Of a stretch of DNA of 64,000 nucleotides, positions 15,080-23,756 are shown piece by piece; the stretch's first letter is position 1; every line of letters starts with the position of its first letter. The position numbers and the translations under genes were made by a program. Source of the stretch: CALHVX01 sp964640725 (GTDB lineage: Bacteria; Pseudomonadota; Gammaproteobacteria; Pseudomonadales; Azotimanducaceae); the NCBI GenBank assembly GCA_964640725.1, contig CAZXIJ010000024.1, forward strand, positions 1-64,000. The letters run 5' to 3'. The notes beneath the pieces were generated by a model that saw only the letters and a program-made list of their open reading frames with translations, did not search any database and was not told where the DNA came from.

Positions 15080-15661
15080 CTAAGCGAACAGGCTGCGCGA
15101 GAGCGCGCTCCACACTTCGTCCCAGTGCGCCGTTGGCGGGTCGCGATACTCGCTGCGCACGAACTGCTGAATGCGCCCCTCAGCGAAAGCCAGCAGCAGG
15201 GCAGCGGCAGCACTGGCCGGCGTTTGCGGCGCCACCGGTTGCGTGAGCGACCAGTCGCGCAGCAGTTGCCGCAGCTGCGTCTGCAGCCGGTCGTAGAGCT
15301 GGCGCAGCCGGTGGTGCAGCCGCGCGTTCTCGCCCTGCAGGGGCTCGCCGACCAGCAGCCGGGCCAGCCCTGGATTGCGCTCGGCAAAGCGCAGCAGCAG
15401 CAGCAGGATCTCCCGGCAGCGAACCTCGACGTCGTCCGTATCTTTCAGCAGCCGGGCAATGCGCGGGAACAGCGCTTCTTCGGTGTAGTCGATCAGGCCC
15501 TCGAGCATCTTCGCCTTGCTGGGAAAATGCCGGTACAGCGCGGCCTCGGTGACGCCGACTTCCCGGGCCAGCGCCGCGGTGGTGATCCGGGAGCCGTGAC
15601 GGGTCTCCAGCATCAGCGCCAGGGCTCTGAGAATTTCTTCTTTGCGCGAACTCTTGGGCAT
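15080..15661 (-). CDS. slmA: Nucleoid occlusion factor SlmA (TetR family)
   Basis: A 193-residue DNA-binding protein that blocks FtsZ ring assembly over the chromosome. It has the SlmA-type N-terminus RKEEILRALALMLE, the HTH ITTAALAREVGVTEAALYRHFPSK, and the downstream LLLLLRFAERNPGLARLL matching E. coli SlmA. It starts 3 bases after the argB stop. No SlmA binding site was sought. Distinguished from generic TetR regulators by the FAERNPGL segment. Confidence 0.93.
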   Translation of the reverse strand: MPKSSRKEEILRALALMLETRHGSRITTAALAREVGVTEAALYRHFPSKAKMLEGLIDYTEEALFPRIARLLKDTDDVEVRCREILLLLLRFAERNPGLARLLVGEPLQGENARLHHRLRQLYDRLQTQLRQLLRDWSLTQPVAPQTPASAAAALLLAFAEGRIQQFVRSEYRDPPTAHWDEVWSALSRSLFA

Positions 15662-15664
15662 CGG

Positions 15665-16555
15665 TCAGTGACTCGTGATCTGCGTGCCGATGCCGGCGTC
15701 AGTGAACACTTCTAGCAGCAGAGAATGCGGTGCGGTGCCGTCGATGATCTGCACCGCTTTGACACCGGCAGCCAGGGCCTCCAGGGCGCAGGCCGTCTTC
15801 GGCAGCATGCCTTCATTAATAGTGCCCGCTGCAACAAGCTCGCGCACCTGGGCGGCGGTCAGGGTCGGCAAGCGTTGCTCTGCGCTGTCGAGCACGCCGG
15901 GCCGGTTGGTCAGCAGGACCAGTTTTTCTGCCACCAGCGCCTCGGCGATCTTGCCGGCCACGACGTCGGCGTTGATGTTGTAGGACTCGCCGTTCGGCCC
16001 CACGCCGATCGGCGCGATCACCGGCACGAAGTGCGACTGGGTCAATGTGGTCAGCACTTCGATGTTGATGCGTTCGACCTCGCCCACATGCCCGATGTCG
16101 ATAATCTCGTGGCCGCCGTCCGGCACTTCCTGGTCGGCGAGCTGCAGCTTCCGGGCCTGGATCAGCTCTCCGTCCTTGCCGGTGATGCCCACCGCATGGC
16201 CGCCCTGGCGATTGATCTGCGACACGATGTCCTGGTTGACCAGCCCGCCCAGCACCATCTCGACCACGTCCATGGTTGCGGCGTCCGTGACACGCATGCC
16301 GCCCACGAAGCGCGTCGGGATATTGAGCTTGTCGAGCAGCGAGCCGATCTGCGGGCCGCCGCCGTGCACGACCACGGGGTTCATGCCCACCAGCTTCAGC
16401 AGCACGATATCGCGGGCAAAGGTTTCCTTCAGCTGCGCGTCGACCATGGCGTTGCCGCCGTACTTGACCACCACGGTGCTGCCGTGGAATTTGCGGATGT
16501 AGGGCAGCGCTTCGGTCAGCACGCTGGCGATGTTGTCGGCCTGTTGCTCGTCCAT
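15665..16555 (-). CDS. argB: Acetylglutamate kinase
   Basis: A 296-residue amino acid kinase phosphorylating N-acetylglutamate, second step of arginine synthesis. TVVVKYGGNAM, VVHGGGPQIG, and NRPGVLD are typical. The N-terminal helix (NIASVLTEALPYIRKFHG) is the extension found in arginine-inhibited hexameric forms, so feedback control by arginine is likely. Lies between algC and slmA on the same strand. Confidence 0.96.
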   Translation of the reverse strand: MDEQQADNIASVLTEALPYIRKFHGSTVVVKYGGNAMVDAQLKETFARDIVLLKLVGMNPVVVHGGGPQIGSLLDKLNIPTRFVGGMRVTDAATMDVVEMVLGGLVNQDIVSQINRQGGHAVGITGKDGELIQARKLQLADQEVPDGGHEIIDIGHVGEVERINIEVLTTLTQSHFVPVIAPIGVGPNGESYNINADVVAGKIAEALVAEKLVLLTNRPGVLDSAEQRLPTLTAAQVRELVAAGTINEGMLPKTACALEALAAGVKAVQIIDGTAPHSLLLEVFTDAGIGTQITSH

Positions 16556-16613
16556 GGCGCGGTGCGTCGCTGCGCGGTCTCCTGGCTTGGGGGCGGTCCG
16601 GGTGGTCTCGGCG

Positions 16614-19232
16614 CTAGCCGAAGGTCAGCGCCGGGCTGATGGCGAGCAGCTGTTCCTGGAACTGCGCCTTGACGCGCTCCAGAGCTTCCGTGCTGTCCGC
16701 TTCGAACCGCAACGATAGCACCGGCGACGTGTTCGACGGCCGCACCAGGCCCCAGCCGTCGTCAAAGTCGACGCGGATGCCGTCAATGCTCGTGATCGTG
16801 CCTTCGCCAAAGTCGGCGCTCTGCTCGAGCTTGGCCATGATCTCGAACTTTTCGCGTTCCGTGGTTTTGATCTTCAGCTCCGGGGTCGCAACGGTTTGCG
16901 GGAACTGCGCGAAAACTTCGTCGGCGGTGGCCGTTTGCGCCGCCAGGATTTCCAGCAGCCGCGCCGCGGAGTAGAGCGCATCGTCAAAGCCGTACCAGCG
17001 CTCGCCAAAGCAGATGTGGCCCGAGAACTCGCCGCCCAGGAGCGCGCCGGTTTCTTTCATTTTGGCCTTGATGTGGGAGTGGCCGGTCTTCCACATGATG
17101 GGCCGGCCGCCGTACTCGCTGATCGCGTTGTTCAAGTGCCTGGAGCACTTGACGTCAAAGATGATGTCAGCGCCCGGGTTGCGGCTGACGATGTCCTGGC
17201 TGAACAGCATCATCAGCTTGTCGGGCCAGACGATTTCGCCGCTGCGCGTAATGACCCCGAGCCGGTCGCCGTCGCCGTCAAAGGCGAGGCCCAGGTCGGC
17301 ATCTTCTGCCGCGACGACGGTCATCAGGTCTTCCAGGTTCTCTGGCTCTGCCGGGTCCGGGTGGTGGTTCGGGAAGGTGCCGTCGACTTCGCAGTACAGC
17401 GGCACAACTTCGCAGCCCAGCTCTTCGAGCAGCTGCGGCGCAATGCCGCCGGCGACGCCGTTGCCGCAGTCGACAACGACCTTCATGGGCTGCGCCAGGG
17501 CGACGTTGTCGAGCACGCGCTCCATGTAGGCGGGCACGATATCAATTTCTTCGAAGTCGCCTTCGCCGCTGCCGAGCTCGTTGTTGGTAATGCGTTGCTG
17601 CAGCCGGGTGATGCGCGTTTCTGCGAGCGTGACGCCGCCGATCATCATCTTCAGGCCGTTGTACTCCGGCGGGTTGTGGCTGCCGGTGATCATGATGCCG
17701 GTGCCCGTGTCGAGCGCATGCGTTGCGAAGTACAGCAAGGGCGTGGGCACCTCGCCGATGTCGATCACGTCCATGCCGCCTTCTGTCAGGCCGCGGCCGA
17801 GGGATGCGGCCAGCCCCGGGCTCGACAGCCGGCCGTCCCGGCCAATCGCAACGCGCGTCTGCTTGTGCTCTGCGCACTCGCCGGCGAAGGCGCGCCCAAT
17901 CCAGTAGACCACCTCTTCCGTCAGGTTCGAGGTAGTGATGCCGCGAATGTCGTAGGCCCGGAAGATTTCCGGATCCAGCTCCAGGCCCTGGTCCAGGGGG
18001 CTGGCCTCGTCCTCCGTGACCGTCACGCCGTAGTTGTCGTCGGGCTTGGCCTTGCCGGTGTGCTTCGGCGGCTTCTTGTCGGGCATTTTCTGATCTCTTA
18101 CTTCAAGGGCATCGTCATCGAGCAGCGCCGATATTTCGTCTTCGTCGCTGTCTGCAGCCAGGCTGGTTGCGGGTATGGAAGGTTTGGAAGGTTTGGAAGG
18201 TTTGGTCGGTGCTGGCGCGCTGCCCGGTTCCGGCGCTATGCCGTCGCGTTCCCGCGCTGCGCCGGCGAGATCGTTGGCGATGTCCTGAAACGTTGCCGTG
18301 CTGTAGGGCTTGAGCTGCGGGTTGGCACCGCGAACCAGACGAGTGCCGTAGTCCTTGAGCTGTTTGGCGTCGCTGAGCAGATTTTTCGACAGCCGGCTGA
18401 AGCCCAGGCCAATGCCGCCCAGCGTGAGGCCGATGGCCAGACCGAGGGGCGTCAGAATGGAGGTCCAGGCGCTGCTGTCGTTCACTGGCGGCGCGGCGGT
18501 GAAGTTCAGGGTCCAGTGCGGAACGCCAAGCTGGGCGGAACTCGCCAGGGCATCTTCCTCGGCCCCGGAGCCCCAGGCCATGACCGGTGTTGCCGGCGAG
18601 CCCTCGAACTGCTGGAGCAACGCCAGGTTGCCGAGGTCGCTGTCGAAGGCAACGGAGAGGGGTTCCAGCAGCGCGTTGTTTGACAGCACGGCGAACAGCA
18701 CGCCAACGACGATGCCGTCCCGGGTCACCGGCACGGCGGCGTAGAGCATGTTGCGCTGGCTGATGCTGGCTTCCGGGCCCACAAACTCGGCGGTTTCTGC
18801 GCGCTTGATGACATCCAGGGCGGCGAAAGTGATGGGGGTATCGGCGTTCAGGTCGACCTCGCCCTCGCCCCGGGGCACCAGATCAACGCGCTGGGCGTAG
18901 GGAATCAGGCGGCGCAGCTCTTCGGCGGCCTCGGTGCGCGCGGGTTCGGGCTGCAGCACGCTGTCGCTGGCGAAGCGGCTGCTGCCGGCGGACTGCAGGG
19001 AGCGTTTGATTTCGGTCACCCGGCTGTTCAGGAAGCGGCTGAGCGCGCTGGCCTGGCTTTGCTGGCTGCTCTGCCGGGCCTGGTCCTGCTCGCCAATGAA
19101 GTTCCAGCCGAGCACGCCGAAGGCGCAGATGATGCCGAGCAGGGCAACGGCGATGGCGACCAGGGCATGGCGCCAGATGCCGGTGACGACCTTGTTGCCC
19201 CGTGCTCCCGACGGGCTTTTCCGCTTTGCCAT
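16614..19232 (-). CDS. algC: Phosphomannomutase/phosphoglucomutase with membrane-anchored N-terminal domain
   Basis: An 872-residue protein. The C-terminal about 470 residues are a full PMM/PGM enzyme for sugar nucleotide precursors: phosphoserine loop TGSHNPPEYNG (Ser518), metal loop DGDGD (652-656), sugar loop GEFSGH, and phosphate loop RPSNTSP. Ahead lie a membrane segment (about 18-42), a predicted extracytoplasmic domain of about 210 residues, a second membrane segment (about 257-279), and a low-complexity linker with three K-P-S repeats. A plausible internal ATG at 18086 would give the ordinary short soluble enzyme. The long form resembles extended AlgC annotations in Pseudomonas. Start at 19232 chosen as the first Met before the basic MAKRK segment. 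Confidence 0.92.
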   Translation of the reverse strand: MAKRKSPSGARGNKVVTGIWRHALVAIAVALLGIICAFGVLGWNFIGEQDQARQSSQQSQASALSRFLNSRVTEIKRSLQSAGSSRFASDSVLQPEPARTEAAEELRRLIPYAQRVDLVPRGEGEVDLNADTPITFAALDVIKRAETAEFVGPEASISQRNMLYAAVPVTRDGIVVGVLFAVLSNNALLEPLSVAFDSDLGNLALLQQFEGSPATPVMAWGSGAEEDALASSAQLGVPHWTLNFTAAPPVNDSSAWTSILTPLGLAIGLTLGGIGLGFSRLSKNLLSDAKQLKDYGTRLVRGANPQLKPYSTATFQDIANDLAGAARERDGIAPEPGSAPAPTKPSKPSKPSIPATSLAADSDEDEISALLDDDALEVRDQKMPDKKPPKHTGKAKPDDNYGVTVTEDEASPLDQGLELDPEIFRAYDIRGITTSNLTEEVVYWIGRAFAGECAEHKQTRVAIGRDGRLSSPGLAASLGRGLTEGGMDVIDIGEVPTPLLYFATHALDTGTGIMITGSHNPPEYNGLKMMIGGVTLAETRITRLQQRITNNELGSGEGDFEEIDIVPAYMERVLDNVALAQPMKVVVDCGNGVAGGIAPQLLEELGCEVVPLYCEVDGTFPNHHPDPAEPENLEDLMTVVAAEDADLGLAFDGDGDRLGVITRSGEIVWPDKLMMLFSQDIVSRNPGADIIFDVKCSRHLNNAISEYGGRPIMWKTGHSHIKAKMKETGALLGGEFSGHICFGERWYGFDDALYSAARLLEILAAQTATADEVFAQFPQTVATPELKIKTTEREKFEIMAKLEQSADFGEGTITSIDGIRVDFDDGWGLVRPSNTSPVLSLRFEADSTEALERVKAQFQEQLLAISPALTFG
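18177..18203. repeat. 9-base tandem repeat, 3 perfect copies (K-P-S codons) in algC
   Basis: GGAAGGTTT occurs three times without mismatch on the + strand, reading Lys-Pro-Ser on the coding strand. It lies in the linker between the membrane part and the catalytic part of AlgC and, being in units of three codons, can change in length without a frameshift. Confidence 0.8.
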
Positions 19233-19359
19233 GGGCGATCTCGTTCCCTTCCCTGAACCCCACCGAATGTTAATGGGCGCTAACCGTGCTGGCCATAGAA
19301 ACTGACCCCTACAGCGAGTGTTTGTCCACAAAGGCTCGCACCAATCGGGGACGGCATCC

Positions 19360-20598
19360 TCAGTTCGTGGGGCAAGTCACAGTTGGCAGCAGGTCGGCGA
19401 TCGCGGCCAGGATGTTGCGGGCCAGCTCAGCCTTCGGCTGCCGGTCCAGAGCCCGTTCCCAGTCGGCGGTGATCAGCGTGGCGGCGTTGTGGTCGGTGCC
19501 GAATCCGATATCGGAGCGGGACACGTCGTTGACCACGATCAGATCCAGCCCTTTGCGTTCCCGTTTGGCCCGCGCGTGTTGCAGGGCGTCGTGGGTTTCT
19601 GCGGCGAAGCCGACCACCAGCGGCCCGGCTGGCAGCGCGCCAACGCTGGCGATGATGTCCGGGTTTTCGACCAGCTCGACCGTCATCTGCCCCGCGGCTG
19701 GCGCGCCGTTGCCGCGTTCTTTTTTGATCTTGCGGTCGGCGACGGTCGCCGGGCGGTAGTCGGCGACCGCGGCCACGCCGATGACCACGTCCTGCGCTGC
19801 TGCGCGGCTCATGACGGCCTCGTGCATGGCCCGGGCGCTGTCGACATCGACGCGCGTCACCCCGGCCGGCGTTGGCAGGCTCACGGGGCCGCTGATCAGC
19901 GTGACTTCGGCGCCGCTGCGAGCGGCCTCTGCGGCCAGGGCGTAGCCCTGCTTGCCGGAGCTGTGATTGCTCAGGAACCGTACTGGATCAAGCGCCTCCC
20001 GGGTCGGGCCGGCCGTGATCAGAAATTTGCGGCCGGCAAGGCGCTCATCGCCGGCGCTGTCCAGCAGCAGCGCTGCGGCGCGCTCGGCGAGGTCCGCTGG
20101 CTCCAGCATGCGCCCGGGGCCGACGTCGCCGCAGGCCTGATCGCCACTGCCTGGGCCGAAGAAGCTGACCCCGTCTGCGGCCAGCGTGGCGCGATTGCGC
20201 GCGGTCGCCGGGTGGCGCCACATGGCCTGGTTCATGGCCGGTGCCAGCGCCACCGGCGCGTCGGTCGCGAGGTATAGCGTGCTCAGCAGGTCGTTGGCCT
20301 GGCCCTGGGCCAGGCTGGCCATGCAGTTGGCGGTGGCCGGGGCGATCAGCAGCAGATCGGCCCAGCGGGCCAGCTCGATGTGGCCCATGGCGGCCTCAGC
20401 CTCGGGGTCCCACAGATCCTGGCGCACGCGCTCGCCGCTGACGGCCTGCAGGCTGGTCGCGGTGACGAAGGCACTCGCGGCCCGGGTCATCACGACCTGT
20501 ACGTCTGCACCGGCTGCGCGCAATTCGCGCACGAGCGCGGGCGTCTTGTACGCGGCGATGCCGCCAGTGATGCCTAATAAGATGTGTCGACCTTGCAT
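19360..20598 (-). CDS. coaBC: Bifunctional phosphopantothenoylcysteine decarboxylase/synthetase
   Basis: A 412-residue coenzyme A synthesis enzyme. The N-terminal FMN decarboxylase (HILLGITGGIAAYKTPALVR, catalytic PAMNQAMW) is joined to the CoaB synthetase (LITAGPTREALDPVRFLSNHSSGKQG). ATG at 20598 fits family N-termini; the open frame upstream runs into radC on the other strand. The usual next gene dut is not present; 127 bases separate coaBC from algC. Confidence 0.96.
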   Translation of the reverse strand: MQGRHILLGITGGIAAYKTPALVRELRAAGADVQVVMTRAASAFVTATSLQAVSGERVRQDLWDPEAEAAMGHIELARWADLLLIAPATANCMASLAQGQANDLLSTLYLATDAPVALAPAMNQAMWRHPATARNRATLAADGVSFFGPGSGDQACGDVGPGRMLEPADLAERAAALLLDSAGDERLAGRKFLITAGPTREALDPVRFLSNHSSGKQGYALAAEAARSGAEVTLISGPVSLPTPAGVTRVDVDSARAMHEAVMSRAAAQDVVIGVAAVADYRPATVADRKIKKERGNGAPAAGQMTVELVENPDIIASVGALPAGPLVVGFAAETHDALQHARAKRERKGLDLIVVNDVSRSDIGFGTDHNAATLITADWERALDRQPKAELARNILAAIADLLPTVTCPTN

Positions 20599-20612
20599 GA
20601 TCGGTGTCCAGC

Positions 20613-21401
20613 ATGACCCTACCCGAGCGCGGCGCCACCTTAGCACAGGGTTTTTCGCCTTCTGTGCCGACCAGCACGCCGAACCAGCGAGCAGCGAGGC
20701 CCGAAATCTGGGCTTTTGCGGCCCCCGGCAGCGACCCCGGCCCCGAGTCCCCCAGAGAGCGGCTGCTGGCGCGAGGGGCTGAGGCACTCACCGCCGCAGA
20801 GCTGCTGAGCCTGTGTCTGCGCACCGGCGCGCCCGGCGTTGGCGCGCAACAGCTGTCGAGCAACCTGCTTGCTGGCTTGGGTGGACTGGCGGCGCTGGCG
20901 TCCACGCCCGCCAGCCGCTTGCTGTCAGTGCCCGGGTTGGGCCCGGCCAAAGCGGCAACCGTGCTGGCGGCGCTGGAGCTGGGCCGCCGGGCCCGCCGCC
21001 CGGCGCTGCTGGAGGAGCGCCCGATCTGCAGCACCGCCCTCGCCATGGCGTTTGTGCAGGGCGAAATCGGCGATGCGCCCCGGGAACGTTTCGCCTGCCT
21101 GTTTCTGGATAGCCGGCACCGGCCCCTCGGCTTTGAGGTCTTGTTTGAAGGCTCGATTGACCGGGCCCACGTGTACCCTCGGGAATTAGTAAAGCGAGTC
21201 CTTACTTACAATGCTGCTGCGGTGATTCTGGCGCACAACCACCCCTCCGGTGTATGCGAGCCCAGCACGGCAGACATTCGGCTGACCCACGAGCTGTCGA
21301 CGTTGCTCAAGCTTCTGGACATACGCTTGCTCGACCATCTGGTGGTCTCTGGCGGCTCTGGAACCAGCTTTGCGGCCCGCGGATTGCTCGCTGACCGTTG
21401 A
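20613..21401 (+). CDS. radC: RadC family JAB-domain protein
   Basis: Helix-hairpin-helix region (RLLSVPGLGPAKAA) followed by a JAB/MPN metalloprotease-like domain with the metal motif HNHPSG-x6-S-x2-D and a conserved C-terminal D-H-L-V-V-S. The role of RadC is not settled despite its DNA-repair name. Length 262 from ATG 20613, but the first about 45 residues match nothing expected and that start is only 14 bases from the divergent coaBC start, so a downstream GTG (20664) may be the real one. Confidence 0.9.
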   Translation: MTLPERGATLAQGFSPSVPTSTPNQRAARPEIWAFAAPGSDPGPESPRERLLARGAEALTAAELLSLCLRTGAPGVGAQQLSSNLLAGLGGLAALASTPASRLLSVPGLGPAKAATVLAALELGRRARRPALLEERPICSTALAMAFVQGEIGDAPRERFACLFLDSRHRPLGFEVLFEGSIDRAHVYPRELVKRVLTYNAAAVILAHNHPSGVCEPSTADIRLTHELSTLLKLLDIRLLDHLVVSGGSGTSFAARGLLADR

Positions 21402-21461
21402 GCCAAAGGGGCGACTGGTGTATAAAGCGCGGCTCATTTTTGCCCGCAGGCGTTATCCACC

Positions 21462-21698
21462 ATGTCTCAGGTCTGCCAAGTCACCGGCAAGCGACCCATG
21501 TCCGGCAACAACGTCAGTCATGCCCGGAACCGCACCCGCCGCCGTTTCCTCCCGAACCTGCACCAGCATCGGTTCTGGGTCGAGAGCGAGAAGCGCTTCG
21601 TGAAGCTCCGCGTGTCTGCCAAGGGCATGCGCATCATCGACAAAAACGGCATCGACGCGGTCCTGTCGGACATGCGGGGCCGTGGCCTCAAGATTTAG
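21462..21698 (+). CDS. rpmB: 50S ribosomal protein L28
   Basis: A 78-residue ribosomal protein with the family N-terminus MSQVCQVTGKRPMSGNNVSH, then RTRRRFLPNLH and the C-terminal SAKGMRIIDKNG. Directly followed by rpmG 11 bases later, the standard L28–L33 operon. Confidence 0.98.
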   Translation: MSQVCQVTGKRPMSGNNVSHARNRTRRRFLPNLHQHRFWVESEKRFVKLRVSAKGMRIIDKNGIDAVLSDMRGRGLKI

Positions 21699-21709
21699 GA
21701 GTATTTGCT

Positions 21710-21865
21710 GTGCGTGACAAGATCAAACTCGTTTCCAGTGCCGGCACCGGCCACTACTACACCACCACCAAGAACAAGCGCACCATGCCCGACAAGCTGG
21801 AGCTCAAGAAGTTTGACCCGGTGGTTCGCAAGCACGTGACCTACACGGAAGCGAAGATCAAGTAG
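21710..21865 (+). CDS. rpmG: 50S ribosomal protein L33
   Basis: A 51-residue ribosomal protein (RDKIKLVSSAGTGHYYTTTK). The start is GTG at 21710 with AGGAG eight bases ahead, overlapping the end region of rpmB. There are no CxxC pairs, so this is the zinc-independent form. The longer frame starting at 21398 is not coding upstream of this point. Confidence 0.97.
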   Translation: MRDKIKLVSSAGTGHYYTTTKNKRTMPDKLELKKFDPVVRKHVTYTEAKIK

Positions 21866-21970
21866 TCTCCGTGGCGCGGTCGCCCAGTCGCCGCCGCGCA
21901 CCCTCCGGTTCCCGGCCCCCGGCCGCCTGTCTGCAGCGCCCCTGGCGCTATCTCTGACCGCTTGTAACCC

Positions 21971-22819
21971 GTGCCTGAACTCCCGGAAGTTGAAACCACG
22001 CTCCGCGGCGTGCGGCCCCATGTTGTCGGCCATCGCCTGGAGCGGGTCGATCTGCGCGAGCCCCGGCTTCGCTGGCCGGTCGAACTGCCCGCGGATCTGA
22101 CGGGCCAACGGTTCGTCGATGCGCGCCGGAGCGCCAAATACCTGCTCCTGGAGCTGGAGCGCGGCCAGCTCATCCTGCATCTGGGCATGTCCGGCTCGCT
22201 GCGGATCGTGCCGCATGGCGAGACGGTGCGAAAACACGATCACCTGGATTTGCTGCTGAGCAGCGGGCAGATGCTGCGCTACAACGATCCCCGACGCTTT
22301 GGCAGTCTGCACTGGCATAGCCATGCCGCGCAGGCAACGGACGGCCCGCACTGGTTGCTGCGGCGGCTGGGTCCCGAGCCGCTGGCGCCGTCCTTTGACG
22401 GCGCTTACCTGAAGGCCCGGGCCCGCGGCCGGCGCCAGGCGGTCAAGAACTTCCTCATGGATGGCCGCGTGGTGGTGGGCGTTGGCAACATCTACGCCAA
22501 CGAGGCCCTGTTTCTTGCCGGGGTCCGGCCGACCGTGCAGGCGCGACGGGTGACCCTGGCTGCCTACGAGGCGCTGGCGGCCGCCATCAAGCAGGTCCTT
22601 TCTGCCGCCATCGAGATGGGCGGTACCACCCTCCGCGATTTTGTCGGCACGCAGGGCGAGCCCGGCTACTTCAAGCAGCAGCTCAACGTGTACGGCCGCG
22701 ATGGCCTGCCCTGTCGCGTCTGCGACACTGTCCTGAAGCCTGTCAGAATCGGGCAGCGCGCATCGGTGTACTGCCCAAATTGCCAACGTGCCCAAAGTTT
22801 CCGTCAGCCAGAGTGCTAG
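21971..22819 (+). CDS. mutM: Formamidopyrimidine-DNA glycosylase
   Basis: A 282-residue base-excision glycosylase/AP lyase that removes 8-oxoguanine. It begins with GTG then PELPEVE, giving the catalytic Pro and Glu after Met removal. Lys in the beta-hairpin RSAKYLLL, HLGMSGSL, the helix-two-turn-helix GVGNIYANEALF, and the C-terminal zinc finger (CRVCDT and CPNCQ) are all intact. Confidence 0.97.
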   Translation: MPELPEVETTLRGVRPHVVGHRLERVDLREPRLRWPVELPADLTGQRFVDARRSAKYLLLELERGQLILHLGMSGSLRIVPHGETVRKHDHLDLLLSSGQMLRYNDPRRFGSLHWHSHAAQATDGPHWLLRRLGPEPLAPSFDGAYLKARARGRRQAVKNFLMDGRVVVGVGNIYANEALFLAGVRPTVQARRVTLAAYEALAAAIKQVLSAAIEMGGTTLRDFVGTQGEPGYFKQQLNVYGRDGLPCRVCDTVLKPVRIGQRASVYCPNCQRAQSFRQPEC

Positions 22820-22907
22820 GCTTCGCTGCATTACGTGGGTCGGTGACCCGCGTCATCGGGTTCTCAGGAACGAGGACCGGTACTGCAACAGCGGAGGATC
22901 TCCCAGG

Positions 22908-23249
22908 ATGAACGGTCAAAAGCTGCGTTCCATGAAGCGCACAATGAGCAGCGTGGTGCTGTCTGGTGCACTGTTGATGACGCAGGCGCCGCAGGCATTT
23001 GCGGTGCCAGAGGATGACCCGACAGCGTCCGACATGGCGGCGGACCTGCTCTTTGCGCGCCCGGCCGGGGCCGTGGTCACGGTGCTGGGCAGCGCGTTCT
23101 TTGTGCTGACGCTGCCCTTCAGCGCCGCTGGCGGCAACCTGAATCAGGCGGCAGAGACCCTGGTGGTCGGCCCGGCTCGGGAAACCTTCGTGCGTTGCCT
23201 GGGCTGCATTAACGCCGGTCGTTACCACAAGGCCGACAGCGCCAGGTAG
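22908..23249 (+). CDS. Small secreted hypothetical protein
   Basis: A 113-residue protein with a signal peptide ending near QAFAVPEDD and a downstream hydrophobic segment (AVVTVLGSAFFVLTLPFSAAGGN). The segment ETLVVGPARETFVRCLGC is a conserved ending of small proteins found beside mutM/coaD in related genomes, as far as I recall; no function is known. ATG at 22908 has GGAGG eleven bases ahead. The earlier in-frame start (22788) lies within mutM and is unlikely. Confidence 0.7.
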   Translation: MNGQKLRSMKRTMSSVVLSGALLMTQAPQAFAVPEDDPTASDMAADLLFARPAGAVVTVLGSAFFVLTLPFSAAGGNLNQAAETLVVGPARETFVRCLGCINAGRYHKADSAR

Positions 23250-23255
23250 CGGCCT

Positions 23256-23732
23256 CTAGCCGTCGGCGTTCAGCGCCCGGACCACCGCCGGGTGCACGAA
23301 CTGCGAGATGTCGCCATCCAGCGCGGCAATTTCTCGCACCAGCGTCGACGAGATGTATGAGCATTCCTTTGACGTGGGCAGGAACACGTACTCGATCTCC
23401 GGATCCAGAGACTGGTTCATTTCCGCCATCTGAAACTCGTAGTCGAAGTCCGTCACGGTGCGCAGGCCGCGCAGAATGAAACGCGTGCCTTTGCTTTTGA
23501 CGTAGTCCACGAGCAGCGAGTTGAAGCCCTCGACGGTGACCTGGTCGCCGTATTCCGAAAGCACTTCCTCGCACAGCGCGATGCGCGATGCCAGATAGGT
23601 GGCCGGATCTTTCTGCGCGCTGGTGCCGATTGCGAGCACCACGTGGTCGAACAGGCTGAGTGCCCGTCGCACCAGATCCGTGTGCCCGTTGGTGATGGGA
23701 TTAAACGATCCCGGATAAACAACTGTAGTCAT
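23256..23732 (-). CDS. coaD: Phosphopantetheine adenylyltransferase
   Basis: A 158-residue enzyme of the penultimate CoA step. The nucleotidyltransferase motif TVVYPGSFNPITNGHTDLV holds the T/HxGH pair, and YVFLPTSKECSYISSTLVREIA gives the ISSTxVR signature. Convergent with the small secreted gene, 6 bases apart. Confidence 0.97.
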   Translation of the reverse strand: MTTVVYPGSFNPITNGHTDLVRRALSLFDHVVLAIGTSAQKDPATYLASRIALCEEVLSEYGDQVTVEGFNSLLVDYVKSKGTRFILRGLRTVTDFDYEFQMAEMNQSLDPEIEYVFLPTSKECSYISSTLVREIAALDGDISQFVHPAVVRALNADG

Positions 23733-23756
23733 GAAATCCCTCCCCGGCCGGCGATA

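Noticed and set aside
20604..20664. Extra N-terminal domain in RadC
   Set aside because: The added about 45 residues have no conserved pattern and are most simply explained by a start codon placed too far upstream.
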